NCBI GenBank assembly: GCA_021297895.1
Contig: JAJTHN010000017.1
Location: 1 to 64,000, forward strand
DNA: 64,000 nucleotides
Source of the DNA: Phycisphaeraceae bacterium
GTDB lineage: Bacteria > Planctomycetota > Phycisphaerae > Phycisphaerales > UBA1924
Reading direction: 5' to 3'
A program made the position numbers and the translations under genes. The notes beneath the pieces are model-generated. The model was given only the letters and a program-made list of their open reading frames with translations. It made no database searches and had not been told where the DNA came from. Position 1 is the first letter of the stretch. The number at the start of each line of letters is the position of its first letter. Shown here one piece after another: positions 1 to 8,199 of the stretch.

Positions 1-1
1 A

Positions 2-58
2 CACGTCGATCGCTCGCGGCTGAAGGAAGTTCACCGCAAGCATCACCCGCGCGCTTAG
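2..58 (+). CDS. 3' end of an unidentified gene cut by the window edge
   Basis: An open frame runs in from the left edge and ends at a TAG at 56-58, giving 18 residues rich in Arg, Lys and His (ending HHPRA). This is too little to assign a family. It sits 68 bases upstream of the DUF1801 gene on the same strand. It could be chance read-through, since only 57 bases are visible. Confidence 0.35.
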   Translation, partial: HVDRSRLKEVHRKHHPRA

Positions 59-126
59 CGAGAAGCCCCGAACCGATCTCGCGTACCGCGATCGACATCC
101 GTCCGGGCTGTGGTACGCTCGCGTTC

Positions 127-735
127 ATGGCAAGTTCACCCGCCGCCAAACCAGCCACCGTCGCCGAGTATCTCGCCGCGCTCCCGCCCGATCGCCGCTC
201 GGCCATCGACACGCTGCGCGAGGTCTTCCGCAAGAACCTCAGCAAGGGCTACGCCGAGGGCATGCAGTACAACATGATCGGCTACTTCGTTCCGCACGAT
301 GTGTTCCCTGACGGCTACCACTGCGACCCGCGCCAGCCGCTGCCTTTCGCGGCGATCGCCAGCCAGAAGTCGCACATGAGCCTGTACCTCATGGGCCTGT
401 ACATGAACCCCGCCGCGGACAAGGCCTTCCGCCAGGCCTGGGCCCGCAGCGGCAAGAAACTGGACATGGGCAAGTCGTGCATCCGCTTCAAGTCGCTGGA
501 TGACCTGGCGCTGAATGTTCTGGGCGACGCCATCGCCGCGATGCCCGCCAAGGTGTACATCGAGCACTACAAGGCCACGTTGGCCAAGGGCAAGCCAAAG
601 ACCAAGCCCGCCGCGAAGGCCACGCCAAAGCCCCAGCCCAAGCCCAAGCCAAAGCTCAGCCCCAAGCCCACAAGCAAGAAGGCGTCCAAGCCGCCCGTCA
701 AGTCCTCTGCCAAGCCTTCACCCAAGCGCAAGTAA
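127..735 (+). CDS. DUF1801 domain protein with a lysine/proline-rich C-terminal tail
   Basis: 202 residues. Residues about 10-150 match the DUF1801 (YdhG-like) fold: an N-terminal helix (VAEYLAALPPDRR), the GYAEGMQYNMIGYFVP strand segment, SQKSHMSLYLMGLY, and GKSCIRFKSLDDL. The molecular function of the family is not established; it is a small soluble alpha/beta protein. From about residue 150 the protein changes to about 50 residues of Lys-Pro repeats (KPKPKPK type), resembling the basic tails of histone-H1-like DNA-binding proteins. The tail is inferred to bind nucleic acid or another polyanion. The ATG at 127 has no clear Shine-Dalgarno sequence. A strong hairpin follows the stop directly. 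Confidence 0.85.
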   Translation: MASSPAAKPATVAEYLAALPPDRRSAIDTLREVFRKNLSKGYAEGMQYNMIGYFVPHDVFPDGYHCDPRQPLPFAAIASQKSHMSLYLMGLYMNPAADKAFRQAWARSGKKLDMGKSCIRFKSLDDLALNVLGDAIAAMPAKVYIEHYKATLAKGKPKTKPAAKATPKPQPKPKPKLSPKPTSKKASKPPVKSSAKPSPKRK

Positions 736-738
736 GAT

Positions 739-764
739 CCTCCCCCGGTTCCGACCGGGGGAGG
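739..764 (+). terminator. Strong hairpin after the DUF1801 gene
   Basis: A perfect 11-bp stem (CCTCCCCCGGT / ACCGGGGGAGG) closes a TCCG tetraloop and starts 4 bases after the TAA. There is no T-tract, so this may terminate with help or simply protect the 3' end. Confidence 0.6.
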
Positions 765-894
765 TGCCGAGTCTTCGAGGCGGAGGGGGAAAATCGCTCC
801 GATATTGCAAAAATCTTCCGTGCCACTGGGTCACGTCACCGCCCCGTCACCTCTGCCCCGCCCGCTTCGGGCGCACGCCCGTTGCCGGTAGCGG

Positions 895-914
895 GCGAGC
901 CTCTCGGGGCTCGC
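895..914 (-). terminator. Hairpin downstream of the minus-strand HpaB/radical SAM set
   Basis: A 7-bp perfect stem (GCGAGCC / GGCTCGC) with a 6-base loop lies 28 bases past the stop of the HpaB-like gene. Another short GC hairpin sits at 860-872 (GCCCG-CTT-CGGGC). No T-run follows, so the terminator role is inferred from position only. The stretch 736-941 otherwise holds no gene. Confidence 0.35.
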
Positions 915-941
915 AAGCCACCGGAAAACCGCACTCCCGAC

Positions 942-2531
942 TCAATCGCGCCTCTCCACCACTCCCCCAACCCCATACCCCCTCATGCACTCCTCCACGA
1001 GTTCGTTCATCTTCGCCATCCGCCCGAACCGCTGCGCCTCGCCGAGCACCTGCAACCGCACATCCTCCCACGACCCGGCGTAGCACCGCTCGTACAACTC
1101 GTGCCGCCCGGCGAACTCGCTGCCGACCGCGTCCCACAGCAGTTTCATCGTCTTGATGCGTTCTTCGTGCCCAATGCCGTGCGAGCCGCGGACGAACCTT
1201 GAAAGCAGCGCATCGGTCTCCGCATCACGCAGGTCCCGCGCCCCGCTCGGCAGATAGATCAGCCCGCTGGCCACCGTGCGCTGAATGATCTCTCGCACGC
1301 GAACGTAACACTCCGGCGCGAACACGCACGAACTCAGCGCCGCCTGCCTGCTCGGCAGCACCGCGCCGCCGAACGCGCCCGTCCCGTCTCCCCACGCGTC
1401 CGGGTTGTGGCACATCGCGTCCGAGAGCGACCAGATCATGTGCCGCCACGCGATCGCCTCGCCGAGCAGCACCTGGTTACCGCGATGCTCATCGCCGCCC
1501 GTGCACGCCAGCGCCCTGGCCAGCAGCCCGCACAGAAAGTCCAGTTTCACGCCCAGCCTCGTGCAGCCGTGAAACAGAAAGTTGTTCACGAACCCCGTCC
1601 CCGTGAAGAACGCCCGCACGCGCTGCACATCCCGATGGATCAGCACGTCCTCCCACGGCACAAGCACCCTGTCCAGCACGAGGATCGCGTCGTTCTCATC
1701 GAACCGCGAGCTCAGCGGCGCATCGAACACTCCGCGCTCCGCCGAGGTCTGCTCGTAACTCGTCCGGCAGATCAGCGTCACACCCGGCGCGCCGGTCCGC
1801 AGCATGAACGCCAGCGCCATGTCCGGCGCCTCGCTCGATGCCTTGCCCGTATTCCCGATGAATGTCCAGTTCGTCATCGCCGCGCTGGTCGCCACCACCT
1901 TCGCGCCGCTGACGATCAGGCCCGCATCGGTCTCACGCTCCACATGCACGTACACATCGCGGCACGCCTCGAGCGGCTTATCCCGATCGATCGGCGGGTT
2001 GACGATCGCATGGCAGATGAAGGGCACGCGCTCCTGCGCGATCGCGTACCACCGCCGCGCGTTCTCCGCGAACGGCCCGTAGAAGTCCGCCGCCGCGCCG
2101 AACGTCGTCGTCAGCGACGCCTTGTAATCCGGCGACCGCCCCATCCATCCGAAACTCATCCGGCTCCAGGCCGCGATCGCGTCGCGCGTCGCCACGAGCT
2201 CCTCGCGCGACCGCGGCACCACGAACGCCCGATGCGTCCGCGCGCCCGAGCCCGTATCCGTTTGGCGCGTCAGCACGTCCTGCCGATCCCCCGGCTCGTG
2301 CAGCGCATCGTACATCGCCGCGATCGATCGGATGCTGTTGCGCATCGCCGGATGCGTTGTCACATCGCCGATCCGTTCACCGCCGATGCGCACATCGCGT
2401 CCATCGCGCAGGCTCTCGATGTACTCCGCGCCCGTCATCGCCTTGCGCACAGGGCCTGCGCCCGCCCCCGCCGCGACCGTGCCGGCAGCACGTGCGCTCG
2501 TCTGCCCCGCGCTGGCCGTTGCGATCGTCAT
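942..2531 (-). CDS. 4-hydroxyphenylacetate 3-monooxygenase (HpaB) family flavin-dependent oxygenase
   Basis: 529 residues, the usual HpaB length. Family landmarks: MTGAEYIESLRDGRDV (32-47) at the start of the N-terminal domain, GRSPDYK (131-137), HAIVNPPIDR (174-183), and the acyl-CoA-dehydrogenase-like helical C-terminal part. Known members use reduced FAD from a separate reductase to ortho-hydroxylate phenols; others act as 4-hydroxybutyryl-CoA dehydratases, but the Cys/His cluster ligands of those were not recognised here. The first 30 residues are Ala/Gly-rich and may be disordered. The ATG shares one base with the TGA of the upstream radical SAM gene (TGATG), which implies translational coupling. 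No HpaC-like reductase is in the window. The substrate is unknown. Confidence 0.9.
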   Translation of the reverse strand: MTIATASAGQTSARAAGTVAAGAGAGPVRKAMTGAEYIESLRDGRDVRIGGERIGDVTTHPAMRNSIRSIAAMYDALHEPGDRQDVLTRQTDTGSGARTHRAFVVPRSREELVATRDAIAAWSRMSFGWMGRSPDYKASLTTTFGAAADFYGPFAENARRWYAIAQERVPFICHAIVNPPIDRDKPLEACRDVYVHVERETDAGLIVSGAKVVATSAAMTNWTFIGNTGKASSEAPDMALAFMLRTGAPGVTLICRTSYEQTSAERGVFDAPLSSRFDENDAILVLDRVLVPWEDVLIHRDVQRVRAFFTGTGFVNNFLFHGCTRLGVKLDFLCGLLARALACTGGDEHRGNQVLLGEAIAWRHMIWSLSDAMCHNPDAWGDGTGAFGGAVLPSRQAALSSCVFAPECYVRVREIIQRTVASGLIYLPSGARDLRDAETDALLSRFVRGSHGIGHEERIKTMKLLWDAVGSEFAGRHELYERCYAGSWEDVRLQVLGEAQRFGRMAKMNELVEECMRGYGVGGVVERRD

Positions 2532-3970
2532 CAGGCGTACCTGCCCGTCTGATGCTCTGGGCGAAAGAACTCGTAGATCAGGCGATCGATCTCCATCAGG
2601 CCCGCACGCGTCACGCTCAGCACATCACCGCTCTCGACCAGCACCCCGCGCCGGCGCCAGGAGTCGAACACCGCCCCGAACGCAAGCCGCGGGTCCGTTC
2701 CGAACTTCCTCGCAAACGCGCCCGCATCGATCAGGCCGCTCTTGAACTGCAGCGCCAGTTCACGCGTGTACACCTCATCGCGGCTGAGCGGATATGCGCG
2801 AAACGTCGCCATCTCGCCGCCGAGCACCTTGTCCAGGTACGGCTGAAAGTCGTGCTGGTTCTGGTAGTTCACGCCGCTGATGTGCCCGAAGCTCGACACC
2901 CCGATCGACAGAATGTCCGTCCCGTCGAACAGGCCCTTGCGATAAAGGAACGGCTTGCTGTCCTCGCGCACCACGGTCGTCGCCGCGGCCACCCGATAGC
3001 CGCTGCGGCAGAACTCATCGAACGCCTCGCTCACCCATCGCCGCTTGGTCTCCCAGTCCGCAACCGGCGCCACCAGCGCACCGGTCTCCTGCATCCGCTT
3101 GTAGATCGTCGTGTTGTACGGAACTTCCATCTGGTAGATGGTCACCGCGTCCGGCTTGAGCGCGATCGCCTTGGCCACCGTCTCGCGCCAGCGCTGGTCC
3201 GTCTCCTCGACCATCCCCGCGATCAGATCGATGTTCACCTGATCGAACCCGATCTCGCGGGCATACTCGTACGCCCGCCAGATCTCCTTGCTCCGGTGCG
3301 CGCGCCCGTTGACCTCGAGCACATAGTCATCGAAGTGCTCGATGCCCATACTCAGCCGCGTCACGCCCAGGTCCTTCAGCGCGCGCAACTTCTGATCGTT
3401 CAGCGTCCCCGGCTCGCACTCGAGCGTCACTTCCTCCGCTTCGTCCCACGGCACGATCCGCTTCATCCCCTCGAAGAGCACCTTCAACTGCTCCGCCGAC
3501 AGGTAGCTCGGCGTGCCGCCGCCGAAGTACACGAACTTCGGCTTGCGTCCGCTGATCGCGGGCCGCCGCGCAAAGTCCGCCAGTTCCGCGTGCAGCGCAT
3601 CGATGTACGAGCGAATGTCCCGCGCGTTCTTGTCCGTGTACACGCGGAAGTAGCAGAAGTGGCATCGCTTGCGGCAGAACGGAATGTGCGCGTAGATCCC
3701 CATGTCCACACCCGGCCGCGCCGGGCGATCCAGCGCATCGACAAACGCGCCGACATGGTCCGGCTTCCAGAATCCAAACGGCGGATAGTTCGCGACGAAG
3801 TAGTTGCCGACGCCCGTGTCCTTGGTCGACGGCTTGCCGACGATCGTCGTGCCCGCATCGCCGCTTCCGCCGCCATCACCACAGCCACCGCCACCGCACC
3901 CCGAGCCCGCTCCGACGCTCGAGCCGGTCGTTGCGTTGCCGGGCAATTGCTTCAGGCTGAGCGTGGTCAT
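2531..3970 (-). CDS. HemN-like radical SAM enzyme (coproporphyrinogen III oxidase family)
   Basis: 479 residues from the ATG at 3970, which is preceded by GGAG about 10 bases upstream; an in-frame ATG at 4075 is less likely. The radical SAM cluster motif is CX3CX2C (C99, C103, C106; IPFCRKRCHFCYF), followed by the SAM-binding VYFGGGTP motif and ECEPGTL, as in HemN/HutW-type enzymes. The C-terminal part fits the HemN C-domain (winged helix, final REALALQF-like helix). An N-terminal segment (about 20-40) is Gly-rich with C25 and C30 (GCGGGGCGDGGG). HemN relatives include true coproporphyrinogen oxidases, methyltransferases and cyclopropanases. Its coupling to an HpaB-family oxygenase points to a tailoring role rather than heme synthesis, but that is inference. 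Confidence 0.88.
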   Translation of the reverse strand: MTTLSLKQLPGNATTGSSVGAGSGCGGGGCGDGGGSGDAGTTIVGKPSTKDTGVGNYFVANYPPFGFWKPDHVGAFVDALDRPARPGVDMGIYAHIPFCRKRCHFCYFRVYTDKNARDIRSYIDALHAELADFARRPAISGRKPKFVYFGGGTPSYLSAEQLKVLFEGMKRIVPWDEAEEVTLECEPGTLNDQKLRALKDLGVTRLSMGIEHFDDYVLEVNGRAHRSKEIWRAYEYAREIGFDQVNIDLIAGMVEETDQRWRETVAKAIALKPDAVTIYQMEVPYNTTIYKRMQETGALVAPVADWETKRRWVSEAFDEFCRSGYRVAAATTVVREDSKPFLYRKGLFDGTDILSIGVSSFGHISGVNYQNQHDFQPYLDKVLGGEMATFRAYPLSRDEVYTRELALQFKSGLIDAGAFARKFGTDPRLAFGAVFDSWRRRGVLVESGDVLSVTRAGLMEIDRLIYEFFRPEHQTGRYA

Positions 3971-4156
3971 GTTCTTCGTGCTCCGTTGTCGATGTCCATC
4001 GGCGGCAGCACGGGCCTGCGCCCGCCGCACCGTCCGCTGTGCAGGTCTATCGGACGCTCGCGCCCGCGAGTTCACGCGGCCGGCACTTCAGCGGGCGTTT
4101 GTCCCCGCACAAGGTGGCCGCGCGCCCGCGTGTAACCTCACACGGACCATCCCCGC

Positions 4157-5284
4157 TCACGCCACATCGCGCACGGGGCGCAGTTCCTGCGTATCGGCCG
4201 AAGCACTCGCATCGACATCCGCGATCTCGTGCCCGCGCGCCAGCCGCGATCGCACCGCCGCGCCCCAGTCCCCCGCAGCACCCAGGCCCATCCCGGCCGC
4301 ATCGTCGAACTCGTCCATCGCCGCACGCAGACGCGACCCCGCCAGAACCGCGGCCAGATCATCGCCCACCGGCCCACCGCCGATCGCCCCGCCGCCCAGC
4401 AACCGCAGGAACTCCGCCCCGCCGTCCATCTCCGCGATCGCCGCGGCCTGACGCGCAAACATGCTCACATGCTCCGCGTTCCAATCCAGCGCGCACCGCG
4501 CGATCGACACCGCATCGCGCCCGCCGCTGGGGTCGCGGATCACCTGCCCCTCGCCGAGCAGCGCCGCCATCATGTCGCAGAAGAACCCCATCGGATGATG
4601 CCACGGCAGCGCCGAGATCACCGTCGCACGCCGATACGCCATCGCCCGCGCGATCCGCTCGCTCGTGTTCATCAGCACCGCCGATCGCATCGTCATCCAC
4701 GCCGAGCCGATGTCCGCCGCATCGGGCGTGCGTGCCGCGAACCTCCGGAACGAGATCGCCCCGGCCTCGTCCAGCCGCTCGATGCCCGAGCAGTCTCCCG
4801 GAGTCAGCCCGCTCTCCGGCGGCCTGCTGTCCCCATCCGGACTCACCGCACGCTCATCGCCGCACATCACACCCAAGTCCCCGCCCCGCTCGCACACCAG
4901 CACCCGCGCATCGAGTGCCTCCAGCAGCGCAGCCCCCTGCACCGCCTCCCGCGGCGGAACAACAAACAGCGACAGCCCCTCCCACAACGCCGACGCCACG
5001 ACCATCACAAACGCCGGCGATGCCTCGAGCGCCATCACCACGCGCTGCCCGCGGCTCAGCCCCGCCTCGCGAAACGCCTTGGTCCACAGCCTCGTCCCGC
5101 CCCACAACGACGCCCCGGGCATCGCCTTGTCCGCGAACATGAACACCGGATACGGCTGAACGAACAACGCATCGTGCAGCGGCGCGTGCCACGGATTGTC
5201 GCTCGCCGGACGACACGCGTGCACAGCCCGCTGCCGCGCGCCCTCATCTTCCGCCGCCGCGTGCTGGTGAAGGTCTTCGCTCAT
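4157..5284 (-). CDS. Short adenylate-forming (ANL) enzyme-like protein
   Basis: 375 residues from the ATG at 5284; longer upstream extensions look non-coding. It resembles the N-terminal part of acyl-CoA/aryl-CoA ligases: a substrate-side helix (GLSRGQRVVMALEASPAFV), the LPWHHPMGF motif equivalent to the A4 'LPxxHxxG' motif, and a GGGAIGGGPVGDDL segment like the loop before the A5 motif. The nucleotide-binding motif A3 (SGTTGxPKG) is not seen, and the whole C-terminal subdomain with the catalytic lysine is missing (usual family length is about 500 or more). It may be a degenerate ligase, a binding protein or a diverged enzyme. It is 186 bases upstream of the radical SAM gene on the same strand, probably in the same cluster. 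Confidence 0.65.
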   Translation of the reverse strand: MSEDLHQHAAAEDEGARQRAVHACRPASDNPWHAPLHDALFVQPYPVFMFADKAMPGASLWGGTRLWTKAFREAGLSRGQRVVMALEASPAFVMVVASALWEGLSLFVVPPREAVQGAALLEALDARVLVCERGGDLGVMCGDERAVSPDGDSRPPESGLTPGDCSGIERLDEAGAISFRRFAARTPDAADIGSAWMTMRSAVLMNTSERIARAMAYRRATVISALPWHHPMGFFCDMMAALLGEGQVIRDPSGGRDAVSIARCALDWNAEHVSMFARQAAAIAEMDGGAEFLRLLGGGAIGGGPVGDDLAAVLAGSRLRAAMDEFDDAAGMGLGAAGDWGAAVRSRLARGHEIADVDASASADTQELRPVRDVA

Positions 5285-5517
5285 GGACCGTCCGTTCCGC
5301 CCGATCACCTCATGCCGCGTCACCGCACCACGCCGGGACATCCCCGTCGCGCCGCACATCACGCCCAATCCCCTTGATGAATATCGGCCCGCGGTCGCGC
5401 GTTCTTCACCCAACCGCACCACAAACATCCCCGCCCCGCTCGCACACTTCAACGCCCGGAAACCGCCGCTCCGCCCGCGCGCTCAACTTCCGCCCACGGC
5501 GCGTCGATAACTCCCAT

Positions 5518-6075
5518 ATGGCCCACATCCACGATGAACAGACCGAGCGCCTGCTCACCGCACCACCCGCCGTCATGCGCTTGGCGATGATCCTTCTCGG
5601 CTTTGCGGTTTTCGCCGGCGCGAACATGATCCTCAATCCGCGGCAAAGCGAGGCCGGCCTCCGACCGCAGCCTCAGCCCGCCGCATCGCCCGATGTCGCC
5701 GGCCAGGCCACCCCATGGTCGAGCGGCGCCGCGGCGCCCTTCTCCTCCGCCGCCGATCAGGCGAGCGGCTCATCCGCCCAGACCCCCGCCGATCAGCCCG
5801 GCACCTTCGCGACGCGGACCATCGCCCAGGCCTCGCCCCGGTCCGAGGCCCTCATCGGCACGCTCATCGGCGCGAACTACGTCGTCAGCATCTACAGCAC
5901 CGCCGATGGCCCTCGCTACAGCGTCGCCAGCACCAGCGGCGTGCTGCTCGCCGAGCTTCTCTCGCCCACGCAGGTCCTGGCCCAGTTCCCCGACCTGCCG
6001 ATCGAGGATCTCCGACTGCTCCCCAGCGTCGACCGCCCCGGTCCGATCATGATCGCCGAGCCTGACGATCAGTAA
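5518..6075 (+). CDS. Membrane-anchored protein of unknown function
   Basis: 185 residues from the ATG at 5518. One hydrophobic segment (about 19-38, MRLAMILLGFAVFAGANMIL) anchors it, followed by a Pro/Ala/Ser-rich linker and a compact C-terminal domain (about 110-170) in which YSVASTSGVLLAELLS and FPDLPIEDL stand out. The domain is not assigned to a family I can name; similar short anchored proteins occur in planctomycetes. It is divergent from the adenylate-forming gene (233-bp shared upstream region). Its 3' end overlaps the 3' end of the holin-like gene on the other strand by 29 bases. Confidence 0.6.
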   Translation: MAHIHDEQTERLLTAPPAVMRLAMILLGFAVFAGANMILNPRQSEAGLRPQPQPAASPDVAGQATPWSSGAAAPFSSAADQASGSSAQTPADQPGTFATRTIAQASPRSEALIGTLIGANYVVSIYSTADGPRYSVASTSGVLLAELLSPTQVLAQFPDLPIEDLRLLPSVDRPGPIMIAEPDDQ

Positions 6076-6352
6076 TCACACCCGCGTTCCGCGCCCGCGC
6101 ACGCTGCATGCGTGCCATCGCGTGCGCCAACTCGCGCGATGATGCCTCCAGCGTCGCGATCGCCCGCGTGTTGGCCTCGACAACCCTGAGCAGCGAATCG
6201 GCATGCGCCCGATGCTCCAGCACGCGCTCGTGCGCCTGCGTGAGTTGCTGCTCGCGCACCGCCGCTCCGCGCCGCTCGCTGATCCACAGCAGGCCCATCA
6301 GCCCCGCCGAGCCGAACTGCACCAGCGCCGTCAACACCGCAGGTTCCACCAT
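6047..6352 (-). CDS. Small single-TM, coiled-coil protein, holin-like (last gene of the head module)
   Basis: 101 residues with a good Shine-Dalgarno (GGGAGGG 5-6 bases from the ATG). A hydrophobic N-terminal helix (about 5-24, VLTALVQFGSAGLMGLLWI) is followed by a charged helix predicted to coil (EQQLTQAHERVLEHRAHADS onward). This N-terminal-TM plus charged-helix plan is that of BhlA/UviB-type phage holins and of small phage spanin-like proteins. Function is inferred from architecture and from its position at the end of the phage-type operon. It could equally be a membrane adaptor. It is convergent with and overlaps the end of the plus-strand gene ending at 6075. Confidence 0.6.
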   Translation of the reverse strand: MVEPAVLTALVQFGSAGLMGLLWISERRGAAVREQQLTQAHERVLEHRAHADSLLRVVEANTRAIATLEASSRELAHAMARMQRARARNAGVITDRQARRS

Positions 6353-6422
6353 CGTGCCCTCCCGATTGTGATCATCCCCGATCGCCGTCCCACACCAGGC
6401 GGACGCCGTCGAACCCGAACGC

Positions 6423-6806
6423 TCACAGCAACCGCTGAAAAACCGCCGCGAACTCCATGCTCACCTCGCGGCCTCGATCGATCACGCCAGACGGCTCGAA
6501 CGACACGAAGGTCATATCCGTCCACGTCCGCCCGTGATGATCCGTCAGCGTCCGCCGCACGATCCCGCCCCCGCCCGGCTGCAACTCCGCGGCGATCGCA
6601 TCGATTCTGGCCATGAGCGCCAGCCCGGTGGCCGCCACCAGCCGGCCGCGCACCGTGACCGTCGGCTCACCCGCACCGATCAGCACCGACCCCGCCGCGA
6701 TCGTCCCAAGGCTCAGCCGCGTTCGCACCACCGGTCCCATCGATCCCATCTCGAATCTGTGCGGCGAATCGCCGAATAGATCCACCCCGCCGAACGAACT
6801 CCCCAT
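6423..6806 (-). CDS. Small phage-type structural protein (unassigned)
   Basis: 127 residues with a strong Shine-Dalgarno (GGAGGGGG) before the ATG at 6806. It opens with FGGVDLFGDSPHRFEMG and ends with VSMEFAAVFQRLL; the middle is beta-rich (VTVRGRLVAATG, HHGRTWTDMTFVSFEP). Such small beta-rich proteins are common among tail or neck components. It lies 68 bases after the preceding gene on the same strand, within the block that starts with the portal gene. A tail-associated role is inferred from gene order only. Confidence 0.6.
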   Translation of the reverse strand: MGSSFGGVDLFGDSPHRFEMGSMGPVVRTRLSLGTIAAGSVLIGAGEPTVTVRGRLVAATGLALMARIDAIAAELQPGGGGIVRRTLTDHHGRTWTDMTFVSFEPSGVIDRGREVSMEFAAVFQRLL

Positions 6807-6874
6807 CGCCCCCTCCTCTCACGCCGTCGCGCTCTCGCCGCATTCCCGCGCCCGATCACTCCATGCATCACCGC

Positions 6875-7291
6875 TCACGCCGGCGTCACCGTCACCGGGT
6901 CCGCCGCGCCATCCGCCGACACGCAAACGAACTCCATCACCCGCACCGCACCACCGGCCCTCGCGGCCCCGCCCGCCCCAACCTCGTGATCAACGCGTAC
7001 CAGCACGCAACGGCACACCACCGTCCACGCCGAAGCATCCGCGCCGCCAGCCGTCGCCGACAATCTCAGGTCGCCCAACGTTCCCAGCCCCGGCGCTTCG
7101 GCCGTGGTGGTCGTCAGGCGCTGCCGCAGCACCACGCCGCTGCGCCGTTCCGGCACATCCACGAACACCGCGTTCGGCCCGTGATCACCGAACGCGACCA
7201 CCATCTTCTCCGCGCGCCGATTGATCGCCGCCGACTCAACACCCGCCAGCACCGCCCCTGCAAACTCCACCGCCCCAGGGTTGAAGATCAT
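6875..7291 (-). CDS. Small phage-type structural protein, possibly tail tube or adaptor-like
   Basis: 138 residues from the ATG at 7291, preceded by GGGGAGG about 9 bases upstream; an ATG at 7363 would add 24 low-complexity residues. Visible segments: FNPGAVEFAGAVLAGVES, RRAEKMVVAFGDHGPNAVFVD, then beta-strand-like stretches and a final VRVMEFVCVSADGAADPV. Length and beta-rich pattern suit a tail-tube or head-completion protein, but I cannot name the family. It starts 75 bases after the end of the 210-residue gene and belongs to the same transcription unit. Confidence 0.55.
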   Translation of the reverse strand: MIFNPGAVEFAGAVLAGVESAAINRRAEKMVVAFGDHGPNAVFVDVPERRSGVVLRQRLTTTTAEAPGLGTLGDLRLSATAGGADASAWTVVCRCVLVRVDHEVGAGGAARAGGAVRVMEFVCVSADGAADPVTVTPA

Positions 7292-7366
7292 CACGCCGCA
7301 CCTCCCCGGTCCACCGCTCCGTGCACCGCCGCTCTGCCCATCACGCGCGCCCATCACGCCCACCAG

Positions 7367-7999
7367 TCATCCCCGCCTCAGCCGTCCCGACTGCACCCGC
7401 AACTCCCGATCCGCCACCCCATCCGCATCGCGATCCACGCGCACAACCAGACTCCGCCGCGCCGCCGCGTGCTCGCGTCGGTAGTGCTCGGCCTTGCCCC
7501 ACATCGGGTCATCGTCCCCGCGCATCGCCGCCGCGGCGGTGCAGATTAGCGAAAGCGATCCGAGCGTCTCGACATTCCGCCAGTCGTCCGGATTCATCAC
7601 CATCTCCCGCGACACATCCGCGTTCGGCCCGCCCGCCGACATCCCAAGGTCCGCCAGCAGCCGACGATGCACCACCGCGATCAGCGATGAGAACCCGCGC
7701 ACCTCGATCCTCGCGCTGGCCAGCGTCCGCCACGCGACCGCCGCCGCCGCACGGTCCGGCCGCGGGAGCGACACCACCAGCTCCCGCTCTCCCGCGCGCT
7801 GCACGATCTCCATCGCCACCCCATCGATCAGCGCCACACCTCCCGCGGCGATCTCCGGACACTCCGGCGGCGGTGCATCCGTGAGCACCAGCGTCTGATC
7901 CAGCGAACACATCCCCGCGAACAGCACCTGCGACAGATGCGCCGCATCGCGGAACACCGCCGGCTCTAGCACAACCAAGTCCCGATCCGCCGTGAACAT
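7367..7999 (-). CDS. Phage-type connector/adaptor-like protein (unassigned)
   Basis: 210 residues from the ATG at 7999 (GGAGG at 5 bases); the frame stays open far upstream but that part overlaps the capsid gene and looks non-coding. Notable segments are MNPDDWRNVETLGSLSLIC, which reads like an adaptor helix bundle, and MWGKAEHYRREHAAARRSL followed by an acidic VDRDADGVADREL loop that could bind a metal. It directly follows the major capsid gene, where head-tail adaptor genes usually sit. The role is inferred from position. Confidence 0.6.
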   Translation of the reverse strand: MFTADRDLVVLEPAVFRDAAHLSQVLFAGMCSLDQTLVLTDAPPPECPEIAAGGVALIDGVAMEIVQRAGERELVVSLPRPDRAAAAVAWRTLASARIEVRGFSSLIAVVHRRLLADLGMSAGGPNADVSREMVMNPDDWRNVETLGSLSLICTAAAAMRGDDDPMWGKAEHYRREHAAARRSLVVRVDRDADGVADRELRVQSGRLRRG

Positions 8000-8199
8000 C
8001 CCCGCCTCCCGGCCCCCTGGGCCCGCGTTCCAACACTTCGACCGAGCGAATCTGCCGCCCTCACGCCGATCGCCGTTCCGCCCAATTCCGTCCAGCCCCG
8101 CCCCGTCCCTTCGCCTCGACCGTCCGCAAGCCGCCGGCGAGCATCTCCGCCCGCCGACAGCCCAACGCCACCCCCGCAACCCCGCGTCGTCATCCCGGG

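Noticed and set aside
2357-4135. Long plus-strand frame of 592 residues opposite the radical SAM and HpaB genes
   Set aside because: Arg/His/Pro-rich composition without family motifs; it is the high-GC antisense shadow of well-supported minus-strand genes.
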